This document shows, piece by piece, positions 1-12,025 of a stretch of 64,000 nt of DNA. Under the pieces are notes generated by a model. It searched no databases and was not told where the DNA came from. It was given only the letters and a program-made list of their open reading frames with translations. Origin of the DNA: Ahaetulla prasina (lineage: Eukaryota; Chordata; Lepidosauria; Squamata; Colubridae); contig NC_080546.1 in NCBI RefSeq assembly GCF_028640845.1, forward strand, positions 31,641,020 to 31,705,019, read 5' to 3'. The translations under genes were made by a program, and so were the position numbers. Position 1 is the first letter of the stretch, and every line of letters begins with the position of its first letter.

Positions 1-368
1 TCAACTAAGGAGCTCTAAATCCTGTTTGGATTTTGACAGGGAGGAATTTCAGTTCTTGAGTGGAGCCTCCCAGAATCTCCCCCTCCCCCTTAGGCATCCC
101 TCATGCTCCTTATCTGAGGTTCTGTCTTCTCAATGACTTATGAAATTGCTTAAGGACAACAAAGAGTGCCAGGATTGCAGTTGCTCAGCAAAGCAATCAT
201 GGAACATCTCATTGAATGACTGCTTTGGTCATTCCCAACTGTGATCATAAGTTAAGGTTTACCTGTATAATAAATTATGTTTAATTATGATAAAATAGTA
301 TGGGAATGTTAGAATTGAAAATGCAGCAATGTTCTTGTTATTATTCTTTTTTCTTTTAAATTTCATAG
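1..368 (+). other. UGT8: 3' part of the last UGT8 intron
   Basis: Non-coding DNA directly upstream of the last UGT8 coding exon. It ends in a pyrimidine-rich acceptor (ttcttttaaatttcatag, AG at 367-368). No repeat or other feature was recognised. Assignment as intron follows from the exon on its right. Confidence 0.85.
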
Positions 369-732
369 CTACAGGCGGCGGGCCCAGAAGCTGTCTGAAA
401 TCCATAAAGACCAACCAGCTCATCCTGTTAATCGAACAGTCTACTGGATTAATTACATCCTTCGTCATAATGGAGCACAGCATTTACGATCTGCAGTTTA
501 CACTGTCTCTTTATATCAGTATTTCTTATTGGATATTGCCTTTGTTGTGCTACTTTGTACTGCCTTACTCTGCTACATTTTGGCCAGGATAGCAAAATTT
601 ATTTGCAAGCAAAGCAAACATTTTTGGTCCACTGATGAACATGTTACTATCAATGGACATTACCAGAATGGGATACCAAACGGCAAGTATAGAAGAAATG
701 GTCACATTAAACATGAAAAAAAGGTGAAATGA
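369..732 (+). CDS. UGT8: UGT8 last coding exon, 2-hydroxyacylsphingosine 1-beta-galactosyltransferase C-terminus
   Basis: UGT8 transfers galactose from UDP-galactose to ceramide in the ER lumen, making galactocerebroside for myelin; it belongs to the UDP-glycosyltransferase family. This exon gives the last 120 residues. One base completes a split codon, then the frame reads from YRRRAQKLSEIHKDQ to GHIKHEKKVK and stops at TGA 730-732. It holds the end of the glycosyltransferase domain, a hydrophobic transmembrane segment (DIAFVVLLCTALLCYIL, coded at about 529-590) and a short basic cytosolic tail. The final KKVK is a dilysine ER-retrieval signal. Both INYILRHNGA and NGHY-NGI-NGKY-RNGHIKHEKKVK are recognisable UGT8 signatures. 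Earlier exons lie off the left edge. The frame is open, so the gene looks functional. Confidence 0.95.
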
Positions 733-2600
733 GCCAACTACTCCATGTACATTAGCAACAAATCAGTACTATAATTAAATTTTATAGCTGTAACATAGTC
801 TAACACCTACTTAAAGTAAAACAATAAACAGTTCTAATGCTCCCCTACAGTATGTAATCTTATGCAATTAAATTCTGCAGAACTAAGAAAAATCTTTAGA
901 AAAATGAAGCACAACCTAAAATACAAAAAGCATTTTATTCTTAATACTGATGGAGAAAGGTCATTCTGGCACTGAAGTTTTCTAGAAGCCTTAATTCTCT
1001 GAAGTAATTCATTAGGTTTATTCATGTCTGCTCAATTTGTGAATAATATGTGTGTCTCAGAAAAGGAATAGTTTCCTTTTACTTACAAAGATTCTTCCTT
1101 TTTTCATGCACATTTATATTTTAGCAAAGAAATCTTGGTTCTATTTATCTAAGGTTTAATTTGTTATCTGACAATGATGTTAATTAAAGTCATCTTTCAT
1201 AGTGTTCAGTACATAGCAATAAACAAACTGTAGAATTATAATGCAGCCATAAAAATCATATTCTTAAAAGGCATTGAAGAATATGATGACGATACACCGT
1301 AGTTTTGATATACTACATAACTCTTCCATTTTCTTCCATTTCTTTAAAGAAAAGGAAATTGCACAAGAGTACCATAAGGTGTAATTTTATATTTATGTAA
1401 ATTTTAGTTCTGTTCTTTACCTTTCCCTAATTCATCATTTATGCCATAGTAAGGTTGTTCTCTTTCAATAACTACAAGGGCTATGTGGATATAATAAATC
1501 GATATAAAAATAAATGAGGCAGAGAAAAAAATATTCTGCATTGGCTCTTTGGAAAAGGATTATTTTTGTCCCTTGAGCAATGTAGAATCAAACCATTTTT
1601 GGTTTGTTATAAAGTTGAATGTCTTAACTATTATATTACTACAATTAAGTTTTTGTCCCCCCCAACCATAATGGTTCCGAGGTTCACTTAGTTCTGTCTA
1701 TAATCTTTATAGTAATCTGGTCCATGTAATCCATGTTATCTAGTTGCCAACATCATTTATTTGAATCTAAAGGAGGTTATCTTTGGTCAGTTACACTGTT
1801 TTTGTAGAGGTTTGATATCATGCATGACATTAAACCTATAAACTAGTTAAACACTGTGCCTCTGCCTACATTCATAGCATTATTTTTCTGCACAATGCTT
1901 TTTCAATCACTGCAACCAATATAGGTATCTGTTTTTAAACAGAGAATGGGAATACAGGGCATTAAAAATATTAGGACTGTCCCGTTAAACCAGTGTTGGC
2001 AACTATATGTTTATTAAATTTCCTTGTCATCCTGTTTACTTGGAATTTGCACTGCACATGTTGTGGGTGTATACTTTATTTATTTGCAGTTTGAAATCCC
2101 ATGTCTGACAGCGTTAGGAGTAAAAACAAAAGCAAATCTAAACTGTGTATTCACTAACGTGGGAAAAGTTCTTTAAAACTGTAGACTAAAATCATCTTCA
2201 TACACAGTGACATGATGCTTCATTACCATCCCATCAGGAGCCTCTATATTATAGCAATAAAGTAGAAACTGCAGATGCATTTCTAAAATTTAGTACAGGC
2301 ATTTGTACTTTCCAGATACTTGAAGAGTGGTGTTATTAATATGCCTATAGCTTTACCTTTTTACAATCCTATCAATATATGGCAACTGAGGGAACACAAA
2401 GAGGCAATGAGTGGTGGGAGAATGACAGAACCTAGAGTGTATGAATGAGTTAGTTTTAATGTTTTTGTATTGAAGAAAGTACACAAACACTGACCGGATG
2501 ATTAAGAATAATTTAATCTCCACTGTGATAAAATTTAAGCAATAAACATGGATTTAATACAGAAAAAAGTTGTTGAAAGTATATCTTTATTCAAATATAT
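733..2600 (+). other. UGT8: Probable UGT8 3' UTR
   Basis: AT-rich DNA after the UGT8 stop, without coding potential or recognisable repeats. AATAAA hexamers lie at 823-828, 1218-1223, 2256-2261 and 2541-2546. The last is followed about 45 bases later by a T- and GT-rich stretch (tattgttgtatgtgtaa), which fits a distal cleavage site near 2570-2600. A long 3' UTR is usual for UGT8, but the true end is inferred. Confidence 0.5.
2541..2546 (+). promoter_or_regulatory. Candidate distal polyadenylation signal of UGT8
   Basis: Canonical AATAAA with a GT/T-rich downstream element in the following 60 bases. It is one of four hexamers behind the gene; which ones are used cannot be told from sequence. 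Confidence 0.4.
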
Positions 2601-4840
2601 TGTTGTATGTGTAATTAGAGCTGCACGTACTGTCTGTATATATGAATAATATATATTGTCCTAGACTTTTTCTCAGAAAATGAGAGAAGGGGTGTATACT
2701 TGTTTAGTATATGCATTCAGTGTCATTTTATGAAATATTTAATTTATTTAACAATTTTTCAGAAATGTTTTCAAATAACCATCATGGTTATCACCCATAT
2801 TGCTCTCTTCCTTAGCCCCATTCCAATGATCTTCAATTCCTTTATGTTCCTTCAATTTAAACATATTGGATGATAATTTTTAAGAATGATGAATACCTAT
2901 AAGGATCTCTGTTTTAAATAATGCACCGCTTTGTAGAAAGCTTATTGCCACATCTTATTTTTCAGATCTGGCTATTATGTATCAAGGGTTTATTTATTTT
3001 GTTAAGTGCCTTATCAAATGTTGCTATATCTTATAGCATTTTTAACTTTTAGAATAGCTCAGGAAGTATCTTAGGCTGAAACATAGTGGTCTGCCCAAAA
3101 CCTCCAGAACTTCAAGAGTGAGGAAGAAATTGAATCTAGTCCCTCATATCCAGATTTATAAAATGCATTTGATTGCCTTGTATGTTTTAGTAATTAAAAT
3201 AAACATGTGTCTTTGAGCTTGCAAGTTAAAGATTATTTGACATGTTTTCATACCCCAGTTCTAAATACATAATCAAAATACATTTTGGCATTTGATAATC
3301 TTTATGTGGTAAATATGCACAGATATTAAATAGACGATTATCTTTTTTTTTTAGTTCTAAAATAGCAAGGGTACTAATAATTTTGCATCTAGTAGTACTG
3401 TTTTGTATGGAGGCAAAAAATAAACCCAAGAACACATTTCTAATGCAGTTCATAGAGATCAATAGATTTAGTAGAATTATAACCCTTATCAATGTACTAA
3501 TTAGATATAAAAATCAATCTTCACTAATCTTGACTTTCAGTTTAAAATTAGCTTTAAAATCAGTTTAAAATTCTGAAGACTTTAAACTGAAGAGAACATG
3601 AGATATTATATTTGTTAATTCAAATAGTTACTTTTTTTGCATTTATCATGATGATTTCTTCAGTTTACTGCCAATCAGATTTATAAAATTAGTATTTTGC
3701 TTGAATACCAAAGATGATGCTTGACAGTTTTATTCAGTTAATTAAAATCTAGTTATCTAACCACTTTTGAAGGTATTTATAATGACTAAATACAGTATAG
3801 AAGATGTTTAGATAAATAGGAATGCCATTTACACTATTTTATTATTAGCTCAGTAAAGATGTCAATATTTGTGAATTCAGAATGTATTCAGAAGTTAGTA
3901 TTTTGAGATGAAATATGTTTAAAAATGACAACACATACAACAATGCATATTTAAATGAAAATATTTGTATTTTTTTAAACAGATCAATAAAGAAACAAAT
4001 TATAATCAAAGTATGAAATAATGCATGCAAAGTTACATGAGTCACATATACAATGAAGAACATTTGTTTCATGAAGTATGTTTCACTTTAATTATTTAAT
4101 TATTTAGCAAAGGGTCAAACTACAAATTTGTATTGTGGATAAATACATAGATACATACACACACATACATTACACACACATATGCACCCACACACAACAG
4201 AGATGGTATGTAGCATTTTAAGATTATTTTTTTTAAAAAAACCTTTCATAATTCAATTGGCTCAGAAAAAATACAAAGCAAAAGTGGGAAAGGATAGACA
4301 ATATAATCTGATAAAAAAATAATGGTTTGCACATCACAGTATCACAAAATTAACCTTGATATTTTACATTTGTATCCTGATATCCAGTTGAAATATACCG
4401 TATAAATGGTTCGTATCATGATGTACATTTTATTACTTGTCCACACATAATAGCATAGGATTCTATATTATTCATTGGGAGAATGATATAGAAGATTTAT
4501 ACGTCTCTTATACAGCATTATCACAACACTGATAATCTGAATTTTAGTATTTCATCTGGATTGGAATTAAAGTAGAGAGGTTAGCCTTTAATTCCTCTGT
4601 TATGACGCAATGAAAATTGTTTCCCATCTCTGGAGAAAATCTTTCATTGACCCCAATCACAGTTTTGTTCATCGGAAATAGCAGATTGTCTGACAGAGAT
4701 AATTGTAAGATTTACTTGGAAGATAGAAAAGAAAGGATTAAAATAATATGTATACAGTATGTTTCTATTAAATCCCGAGGAGGCTGATAATTTTTTCAAA
4801 ATGCAATTTCAAAATACAGTTAATTAAAGTGCATTTGAAG
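2601..4840. other. Intergenic AT-rich DNA, nothing recognised
   Basis: About 2.2 kb of AT-rich sequence. A short impure CA-rich run lies near 4150-4200 and a T-rich/A-rich patch near 4227-4243. The open frames here are short and look like chance. Confidence 0.6.
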
Positions 4841-4963
4841 CAGGGGTGTCAAACTTGCGTCATCACGTGACGTATCGCAACTTTTTCCTCCTTTGCTAAA
4901 CTGGGCATGAGTGTGGCCAGAGCATGACTATCCAGCCCGTGTGCTGTGAGTTTAACAGCCCTG
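4841..4963. mobile_element. hAT-type MITE, CAGGGGTGTCAAACT family, short copy
   Basis: Starts CAGGGGTGTCAAACTTG and ends GAGTTTAACAGCCCTG, imperfect terminal inverted repeats. Flanked by atttgaag and atttaaag, an 8-bp target-site duplication with one mismatch. Two longer relatives lie at 26982-27281 and 49535-49892. It has no coding capacity. Confidence 0.75.
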
Positions 4964-5390
4964 ATTTAAAGTGTCAAGAATCTATTGACTTGACTATCTG
5001 AATATTCATGTAATATGTGAATAGTATTTAAATCTTGAAGATTTTCTCCCACTATTCCCCATCCCAAAACTTCAGCAGCAGTAGGATGATTGTCCCACTC
5101 CATTTCCCCTTTATAAATGGCCTTGTATGAAGTACTTGCGTTGATTAGTACTCTGTCAAGCTACACAATAATATTGTGCAATGTTTTATCAAATATGTAT
5201 TTTGTAGTCTGGGAATTATTGTTCCAACTTATCTTAGAGCACTACATTGGAAAAGCCATATACTGAATTGGAACAATGATTTTTTTTTCCTGTTGTGTTT
5301 ATTGTTAATTTCTGACTGACAAGTGTTCCAAATCTGGGCTTGTTAAGATGTTTTAAATTGATAATAATATAACCAAACGTAACAAATATA
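4964..5390. other. Intergenic DNA, nothing recognised
   Basis: Unique-looking AT-rich sequence between two transposons; no gene or repeat seen. Confidence 0.5.
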
Positions 5391-5608
5391 CAGTGGATAT
5401 AAAAAGTCTGATAAAATGCTAGGTTTTTGAGAAGTAAAAAAAAATCAGACCAAAATAAATCATTTCAGAATTTTTTCATCTTTAATCTAAAATATAAACT
5501 GTACAATTCAATTGAAAAACAAACTGAAATCTTTTAGAGAGATAAAAATAATAATGTAAAATAATATGGTTGCATAGTGTGTCGCCCACTTATAAATAGG
5601 GATGTGAC

Positions 5609-5745
5609 CAGTGGTGGGATTCAAGTAATTTAACAACTGGTTCTCTGCCCTAATGATTTCTTCCAACAACCAGTTTGCCAAACTGCTCAGAAAGTTAACA
5701 ACCGGTTCTCCCAAAGTGGTGCGAACTGGCTGAATCCCACCACTG
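5609..5745. mobile_element. hAT-type MITE nested in the Tc1 element
   Basis: Starts CAGTGGTGGGATTCAA and ends CTGAATCCCACCACTG. A perfect 8-bp duplication gatgtgac lies at 5601-5608 and 5746-5753, diagnostic of hAT transposition. It lies between the left TIR and the transposase of the Tc1, so it landed after the Tc1. Confidence 0.95.
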
Positions 5746-5870
5746 GATGTGACTATATTCAGAATTAACCAATCACATTCAAACTGATATTAAATAATAT
5801 CAGTACAAATCTGCCATCAATTAAAGTAGGATTTTTCTGACATTTACTTAGTTGCTTTTTAGAGCAAAAG

Positions 5871-6765
5871 TCATGGTCAGGAAACAACTTACAAAGCATC
5901 GAACAATTATCATGATTGGAAGGTATCTGTCAGGAGAAGGCTACAAAGAAATTCCCAAGACATTGGATACATCATGGAACACAGTGAAGGCAGTCATCAA
6001 GTGGAGAAAATATGGCACAACAGTGACATTACCAAGAACTGGATGTCCCTCCAGAATCGATGAAAGAACAAGAAGAAAACTTACAACTTGTCAAGCCTAG
6101 CTACATTTTGCAAAAATTTACATTAAACCTCACAAAAGCATGTGGAATATATATTATGGTCTGATGAGACCAAGGTTGAACTCTAGCCATAATTCCAAAA
6201 AGTATATTTGACACAAAAACAACACTGCACATCACCAAAAGTACACCATAACCACAGTGAAGCATGGTGGTGCAGCAGCATTATGCTTTGAGGCTGCCTC
6301 AGCTGGAACTGAGACTTTATTCAAGGTGGAGGGAATTATGAACAGTTCCAAATTTCAGTCAATTTTGGCCTTCAGGCCTCTGCTGTAATGCTGAAGGTGA
6401 AGAAGAATTTCACCTTTCAACCCAGCAATGACCCAAAGCATACCTTTGAATAACAAAAGAAGGGCTTCACTAGAAGATCATCAGAGTTTTGAAATGGGCC
6501 ATTCAGAGCCCAGATTTGAATCCAATTGAATATCCATGGGATGGAAGAGAGCTCTACACAGGAGAAGCCCTCACAATCTCACAGATTTGGAGCATTTTCA
6601 CAAGGAAAAGTGGACAAAGATTCTCAAGGTAATATATATATCATGCTGATAAGCTCCTACCCCAAAAGACTGGATTCTGTCATAAAATGGAAAAGTGCTT
6701 CAACAAAGTATTGGTTTAAGGGTGTGCACACTTATGCAACCACATTATTGCAAGCTTTTTATTTT
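5871..6765 (+). pseudogene. Tc1 transposase remnant
   Basis: An N-terminal frame (5871-6100) encodes a helix-turn-helix DNA-binding region of Tc1 type: KHRTIIMIGRYLSGEGY, then NTVKAVIKWRKYGTT and RTGCPSRIDERTRRKL. Downstream the catalytic part is recognisable but broken: a region like WSDETK near 6160, NDPKHT near 6430, and a PDLNPIE-like run near 6510-6530, the usual context of the DD(E) acidic residues. Several stops and frameshifts interrupt it, so it cannot encode an active enzyme. Confidence 0.85.
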
Positions 6766-6927
6766 TATTTTTTCTCCTAAAAGATTTCAGTTTCAATTGA
6801 ATTTTACAGTTTATATAATGTATTAAAGATGAAAAAAAATTCTGAAGTGATTTACCTTGGTCTGATTTTTTTATATCTGAAAAACTGGCATTTTAACAGG
6901 GGTAGATAGACTTTTATATCCACTGTA

Positions 6928-7508
6928 AGCATTCAAAAGAACATTTTAATATCTAGTTGTTTCTCATCAATGTTTATTTGTGAATCTTTGATAATATAAA
7001 CCAGCATATTCCAACTTCAGTAGTTTGTATGAAGAAAGGAATAGAATGCTCTTTTGCAGTATACTTTACAAATCTAGGATGTAGCTTATGGCTGGTTGGG
7101 AAATTCTGGGAGTTGACATTTATCCATCTTAAACCTGCTGATGTTGAGAAACATTGATCCACCATATCTGGTATCCTTTATCGGCATTTTCACGGTAATA
7201 GATTTGGCAATACAAAATACTGTATATCTGCTAATAGAAGATGGAATCCAATATGACACTTATCAGTTTTTCCTATCACAACTGTTTGCTTGGAGGATTG
7301 GAGCCAACATGACTGCATGGTAGCCAGCAAGAAGAAATATATATTTTCTGCCAAAAGCTCATTCTGTCAAAGGATGCTTGCTGCATTTTTGTTGCATTTC
7401 ACCAGACTATTAACACTGATACTTGGATTATGGTTTTTGTTCCAATAGCTTCAAAGGTACTCATTGCTATTTTTATTTTTCTTGAAATTGATTTTCTTCT
7501 CAGCACAC
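6928..7508. other. Intergenic DNA with a weak palindromic-MITE scrap
   Basis: Mostly unrecognised. At about 7085-7165 the words gctggttgggaaattctggg, agttgacat, atcttaaa and gatgttgagaaacattg match the 3' half of the palindromic hAT MITE family seen intact at 42074-42196. Confidence 0.45.
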
Positions 7509-7516
7509 CTAGGTAC

Positions 7517-7771
7517 CAGTGGTGAAATCCAATTTTTTTTACTACCAGTTATGTGGGCGTGGCTTGGTGGGTGTGGTGTGGCTTGGTGGGTGTGGTGTGG
7601 CTTGGTGGATGTGGCAGGGAAAGGATACTGCAAAATCTCCATTCCCAACCCACTTCTGGGGGAAGGATACTGCAAAATCTCCATTTCCAACCCACTCTAT
7701 GGCCAGCCAGAGATGACATTTGCCAGTTCTCCAAACTACTCAAAATTTCACTACCGGTTCTCCAGAACCTG
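7517..7771. mobile_element. hAT-type MITE with internal tandem repeats
   Basis: Starts CAGTGGTGAAATCC and ends CCAGAACCTG, with a perfect 8-bp duplication ctaggtac at 7509-7516 and 7772-7779. The interior has about three units of ggcttggtgggtgtggtgt (7560-7612) and two of about 45 bp beginning ggatactgcaaaatctccat (7622 and 7667). The open frames across it are products of the repeats. Confidence 0.9.
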
Positions 7772-7779
7772 CTAGGTAC

Positions 7780-8780
7780 TCAAAAGAAATATGAATATTA
7801 TTAAAGAAAGCATTGGGTATGTTAAGTGGATTCAAATATGATTGTGTGTAAAAGACCTTATATGTGTTCTTCAAACAGCTGATTTTATATCTGTCAGTTC
7901 AGCAAGTTAAGTTTAACAGTGAAGAAACATTTTAATTTCCTAATGGAATTAAAAAAAAAAACACCTGGTTTTATATGACCAGGACCTGTTTTCAGAAATC
8001 AAAATATCTACATACTGACATACCTTTGTACGGTTAAAATGTTAAAATATCCAGAAATGCATTTTAATTAATTATACTGAAATCCTACATACAAGTAATC
8101 CTTGAGGTATGACAGGTCATTTAGTGACTGTTTAGAAGTTACAACTCACAAAAGCCATGTACGACCATGATTCAAAGATAAGAATTTTAGAAAAGTTAAC
8201 CGGTTATTCACACTTATGAATGACAGTCCGGCTTCATAACTTTCCAGAGGTGCTGAAGCACTCCCACCTATCTCTCCACCCACCCACCCCAGCAGTGAGA
8301 TGGAGAACAGACAATGAAGGGTTAAGTGTTAAAAGGGCAATGCAGAGGGAGGGGGGGAAAGCATCTTTGCCTTACAGCTCAGGCTTCAAAGAAGCCATTT
8401 CCCTTTAAACACTACATCATATCTCAGCCCATAAAATGATTTCACAGTCCTGGAAAAAGCTATAGGAAATATGATAGAACAATTAAAAAAGATTCAATAA
8501 ATAATTCAAGACTCAACAGCAGATGGAAAAAAAACACTGAACAATAAATATCTCAATTTGTAGAAATGTAGGATTAATTTGAATCTTTCAGAGCATAATT
8601 ATTGAAATTACACACAAACATACCTGCTTTTATATTTAGATACTTTAATAACAATACAACTAAAATTAAGGAAAGAAATGTAAACCTGAACTTTGCTATT
8701 TAAAAAAAAGAACATAATGCTGAATTTTGGTTCAGTCTTGACCCCAACACTAGATTTTGTTAACATCTTGCTCATTTAAT
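7780..8780. other. Intergenic DNA with a fragment of a TA-flanked MITE
   Basis: Mostly unrecognised AT-rich sequence. At about 8092-8220 the words caagtaatccttgaggtat, cacttatgaatgacagtc resemble the ends of the CAGGTAGTCCTC MITE family seen at 44781-45038 and 54399-54792, but the copy is decayed. Confidence 0.4.
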
Positions 8781-8795
8781 AATAGCTAGAATTTC

Positions 8796-9603
8796 GGACA
8801 TTAAATGTTATGACAATTGAAGAAATATATAAGTGATGAAAATTTGAGCTCGAGAAGATGGACTGTAATTTAAGAAATGGACTTATGAAATTTGAAGGAC
8901 TATACAAGTGGAGAAAATTTGAATTTGAGAAGGTGGACTAATTTTAAAAATGGACTGTAAGAAGAAGTAATATGTGAAGGGATGATTGTATTGGTATTGT
9001 TCTTGTTCTTTTTTCTTTTTTCTTATTCTTTCTTATCTCTTTATTTTTATTGTGAGGGGATTTAAAGTTTTAGAGAGGGGTGGGAGTTTATGTATATTTT
9101 GTATACTTTAGCTTGTGATTGTTGGTCATAATACTCCCAGTATTTGCTCTGGGAAGTCGGGGGAGGGGGGAAGGGCGGGGGAGGGGGGAGGGGGTGAAAT
9201 GATACATGGATTGGTTATTAATGTACAGTAATGATTGAAGATATGAAATTAAAATTTGAAATGATATTGGGGCTGCCCGACTGCCATTTCAGAAAGAAAG
9301 GGAGAGAGGAGTAGAAGGAGGGAAGAAAGTAGGTAGGAAAGAGTTGAGAAGGAGGAGGGGAATAAGAAAGTCAGAAAGGGTGGAAGAAGGGAGGAGTGAA
9401 GAAGGAGGAGAGGAAGTAGTAAAGTGAAGGAGATGAAGGAGGGGAAAGTAGTAGAGGGTAGAGGGAGGTGGTAAAGAAAGGAAGTGGCATTCGGGCAGGC
9501 CCAAATCAGTAATAAATAAAAATTAATGATTAATGATGGATAACAGACTGTACATAAATATGATGTTGGAAAATGGAAATAAAAAAATTTTATATATAAA
9601 AAA
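8796..9603 (+). mobile_element. 5'-truncated L1 LINE, 3' UTR only
   Basis: A 15-bp target-site duplication aatagctagaatttc flanks it at 8781-8795 and 9604-9618, and it ends in an A-rich tail, so it was inserted by L1 target-primed reverse transcription. It has the same 3' UTR layout as the L1 at 11424-15223: a G-run block after gggaagtcgg (9151-9195), then a 200-bp GGA-rich purine tract bracketed by inverted arms (9269-9290 and 9481-9502), then the tail. No coding part survives. Confidence 0.9.
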
Positions 9604-9618
9604 AATAGCTAGAATTTC

Positions 9619-10313
9619 AATGGGATTTTAGACAGTTTTACAAGTTTTCATGTTTCCATGTTTTTAGAAATTCAATATATGTCAAATATATATTTTTGTA
9701 TCTTGGTCAAATCAATAAAAAAAATTCAGATTTACTAGAGAGCATATTATTTTTGTTATCAAATATAGTGCATTTTGTTATACACAGCACATTTAAAGTT
9801 TAAATATTTTAAAAAATTTCAAATGTAAAAGGAAATGAAGATTTTTCTAAACCTAAATTATTATGACAAATATATCTCATGTGGACATGAATTCAGAAAT
9901 GTAACAGTTGTGATTGTTCTCATTTATCAAAGTCATTAGTTGATCCTAATGAGCAAAAGATAATGGAAATCTGTACCATCATAAAACACATTATTATATA
10001 AGTCCATTCAGACTATATCAAAAGCAACTAACAAAATAAGATAAAATGATTAAAATTTATCTATAGCTATATTCATAAAATCAATTACCAGGCAAATAAT
10101 ATAAGATATTTGCCTGTTTTTTATAAATGCAGATTAAGATAGCTGTATTATGGGTGGTATTATTGTCTACAGTTTTCGAGCTAATATTGCTTCTAATATC
10201 CATATTATACAAACATATTGCTCAATAGCTATCCCATCTTGTAGGATCTTTCTCCAACTTATGTGACTGTGATACAGGTCTCATAAAACAATGAAGAAAA
10301 TAAACAGAGATTA
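9619..10313. other. AT-rich intergenic DNA, nothing recognised
   Basis: No gene, repeat family or structured motif was seen. Confidence 0.5.
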
Positions 10314-11070
10314 AATGATTGGAGAGCTTTTTACCAGGTTCGCCTGGTCCGCCAGTTGCGCCCCTTTCTAGACCGGGATGCCTTATGCACGGTCACTCAC
10401 GCCCTCGTCCCTTCTCGCCTGGTCTACTGCAATGGTCTCTACATGGGGCTCCCCTTGAGGAGCACCCGGAGGCTTCAGTTGGTCCAGAATGCAGCTGCGC
10501 GGGTGATAGAGGGAGCCACTAGTGGCTCCCATATAACACCAATCCTGCGCAGGCTGCACTGGCTACCTGTTGTCTTCCAGTGCACTTCAAGGTGCTGGTT
10601 ACCACCTTTAAAGCACTCCATGGCATAGGACCGGGATATCTTCGGGACTGCCTTCTGTTACCACATGCCTCCCACCGACCAGTACGCTCCCATAGAGAGG
10701 GTCTCCTCAGGGTGCCGTCAGCCAAACAGTGTTGGCTGGCGACCCCCAGGGGGAGAGCCTTCTCGGTGGGGGCTCCTACCCTCTGGAACGAGCTTCCCCC
10801 AGGACTTCTACAGCTTCCTGACCTCCAGACTTTTCGCTGCGAGCTGAAGACATATCTATTCTTCCGAGCAGGACTGGCTTAATAGGGGTTTTTAATTCGA
10901 TTTTAAATGGGGTTTATTTTATATTATACATTTTATATCTAAATTTAGGCCATATTGAATAAGTTTTTTAAATAGTTTTTTATTGTAATGTATTGTATTG
11001 TTTTATCTGGCTGTTCACCGCCCTGAGTCCTTCGGGAGAAGGGCGGTATAAAAAAAATTATAAAAATTAA
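10314..11070 (+). mobile_element. L2-clade LINE, 3' end
   Basis: Translates, with one frameshift near 10575-10590, to the C-terminal part of an L2 ORF2: RRLQLVQNAAARVIEGA, ITPILRRLHWLPV, FKALHGIGPGYLRD, VGAPTLWNELPP. It is followed by a 3' UTR with the hairpin ccgccctgagtccttcggga/gggcggtata and runs into an (ATT)n tail. The same sequence recurs in the elements at 19160-24003 and, antisense, at 31500-33258. Confidence 0.9.

Positions 11071-11130
<60 letters not shown>
11071..11130 (+). repeat. (ATT)n microsatellite at the L2 tail
   Basis: About 20 consecutive ATT units directly after the L2 3' end. L2 elements end in short tandem repeats, so this probably grew from the tail. It makes a false poly-asparagine frame on the - strand. 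Confidence 0.95.
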
Positions 11131-11132
<2 letters not shown>

Positions 11133-11406
11133 AGACTTTAAACAATCTAAATATTGGTATCTTTTAAAAGATCTATACATTTAGCAAGAAATCCATCTCA
11201 TCCAGGGACTTTGCCCAATTTTATAGATTACAGACAGAACTTTATTCCACTCATTGACCAATTAAATGAACAATACATTTAACATGAGTGAAGCTTACAC
11301 ATAATAAAATGTTGCTACATTTAGAGAAATATATTTTGGTTACTTAACAGATTGTGCAAATAAAAGCTGTCGGAATGCCCTGGAAATTTAAATAAAAGGT
11401 GTAATC
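11131..11406. other. Intergenic DNA between L2 and L1
   Basis: About 275 bp, nothing recognised apart from supplying the L1 target site at its right edge. Confidence 0.5.
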
Positions 11407-12025
11407 AACTTATGATGAATGTCGGGACTTCCGCTTGGCACCACCTTTCTCGCTGGGTGCTAATTTATGGCACTCCGCACTGGATATGGTAAAAGCCGGT
11501 GAAAACAGCAACGAACAGCTGTTCCCGGCTTCAATTTCCCTCTCTGGTTGAAAGAGAGAGAAAGAGCAGCGGGGGAGAGTGGTAGATTCCCCTAGGGGCT
11601 TTGTTTTTGTTATGCAAAGTCCCAAAAGGTCGAATCCCATTGAATCCTCCTTTAATCTCCAGTATTCACTGCACTCCTGCAAAAGCAGGAAAAGAGGAAG
11701 GTGTCCGCTTCTGCTAACAATTGATTTCTTTTTGTGGATTTCTATATGTAGACGGAAGAAGCATGAGTGAACAATTATTGGTTTGCAAGTATTTTTGATT
11801 TCCTGACTTCCACCTTCTTTAAAAAGAGAAATTTTTTCCCCCTTCCTTTAATTGTTTAAAATGGCGTTTGAGAGCAACTGAAAGTAGAGCGAGAAAGGAA
11901 AGGGAGCCTTGCTGCGAAATTGAAACTGAATGGAGATTTTATCTTATTGTGTTGGACTGTGGATTGTTGGATTATATTACGTTGTTTAAGTATTTCATAA
12001 GGGGATTCTCAGCAGGAACTTTGTC

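Larger units (their letters stand above)
5391..6925 (+). mobile_element. Tc1/mariner-type DNA transposon, inactive
   Basis: Terminal inverted repeats begin cagtggatataaaaagtct and end agacttttatatccactg, flanked on both sides by the TA that Tc1/mariner elements duplicate. Inner TIR parts also pair (tctttaatctaaaatataaactgtacaatt against its complement near 6800). Between them lies a broken transposase reading rightwards. The full length of about 1.5 kb fits Tc1 elements once the 137-bp hAT insert at 5609-5745 is removed. Confidence 0.9.

Noticed and set aside
9289..9504. A Ser/Pro/Leu-rich - strand frame, and a similar one at 14938-15269
   Set aside because: Both are the complement of the L1 purine tract.
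10945..11145. A - strand frame with a long run of asparagines
   Set aside because: It is the translation of the (ATT)n microsatellite.
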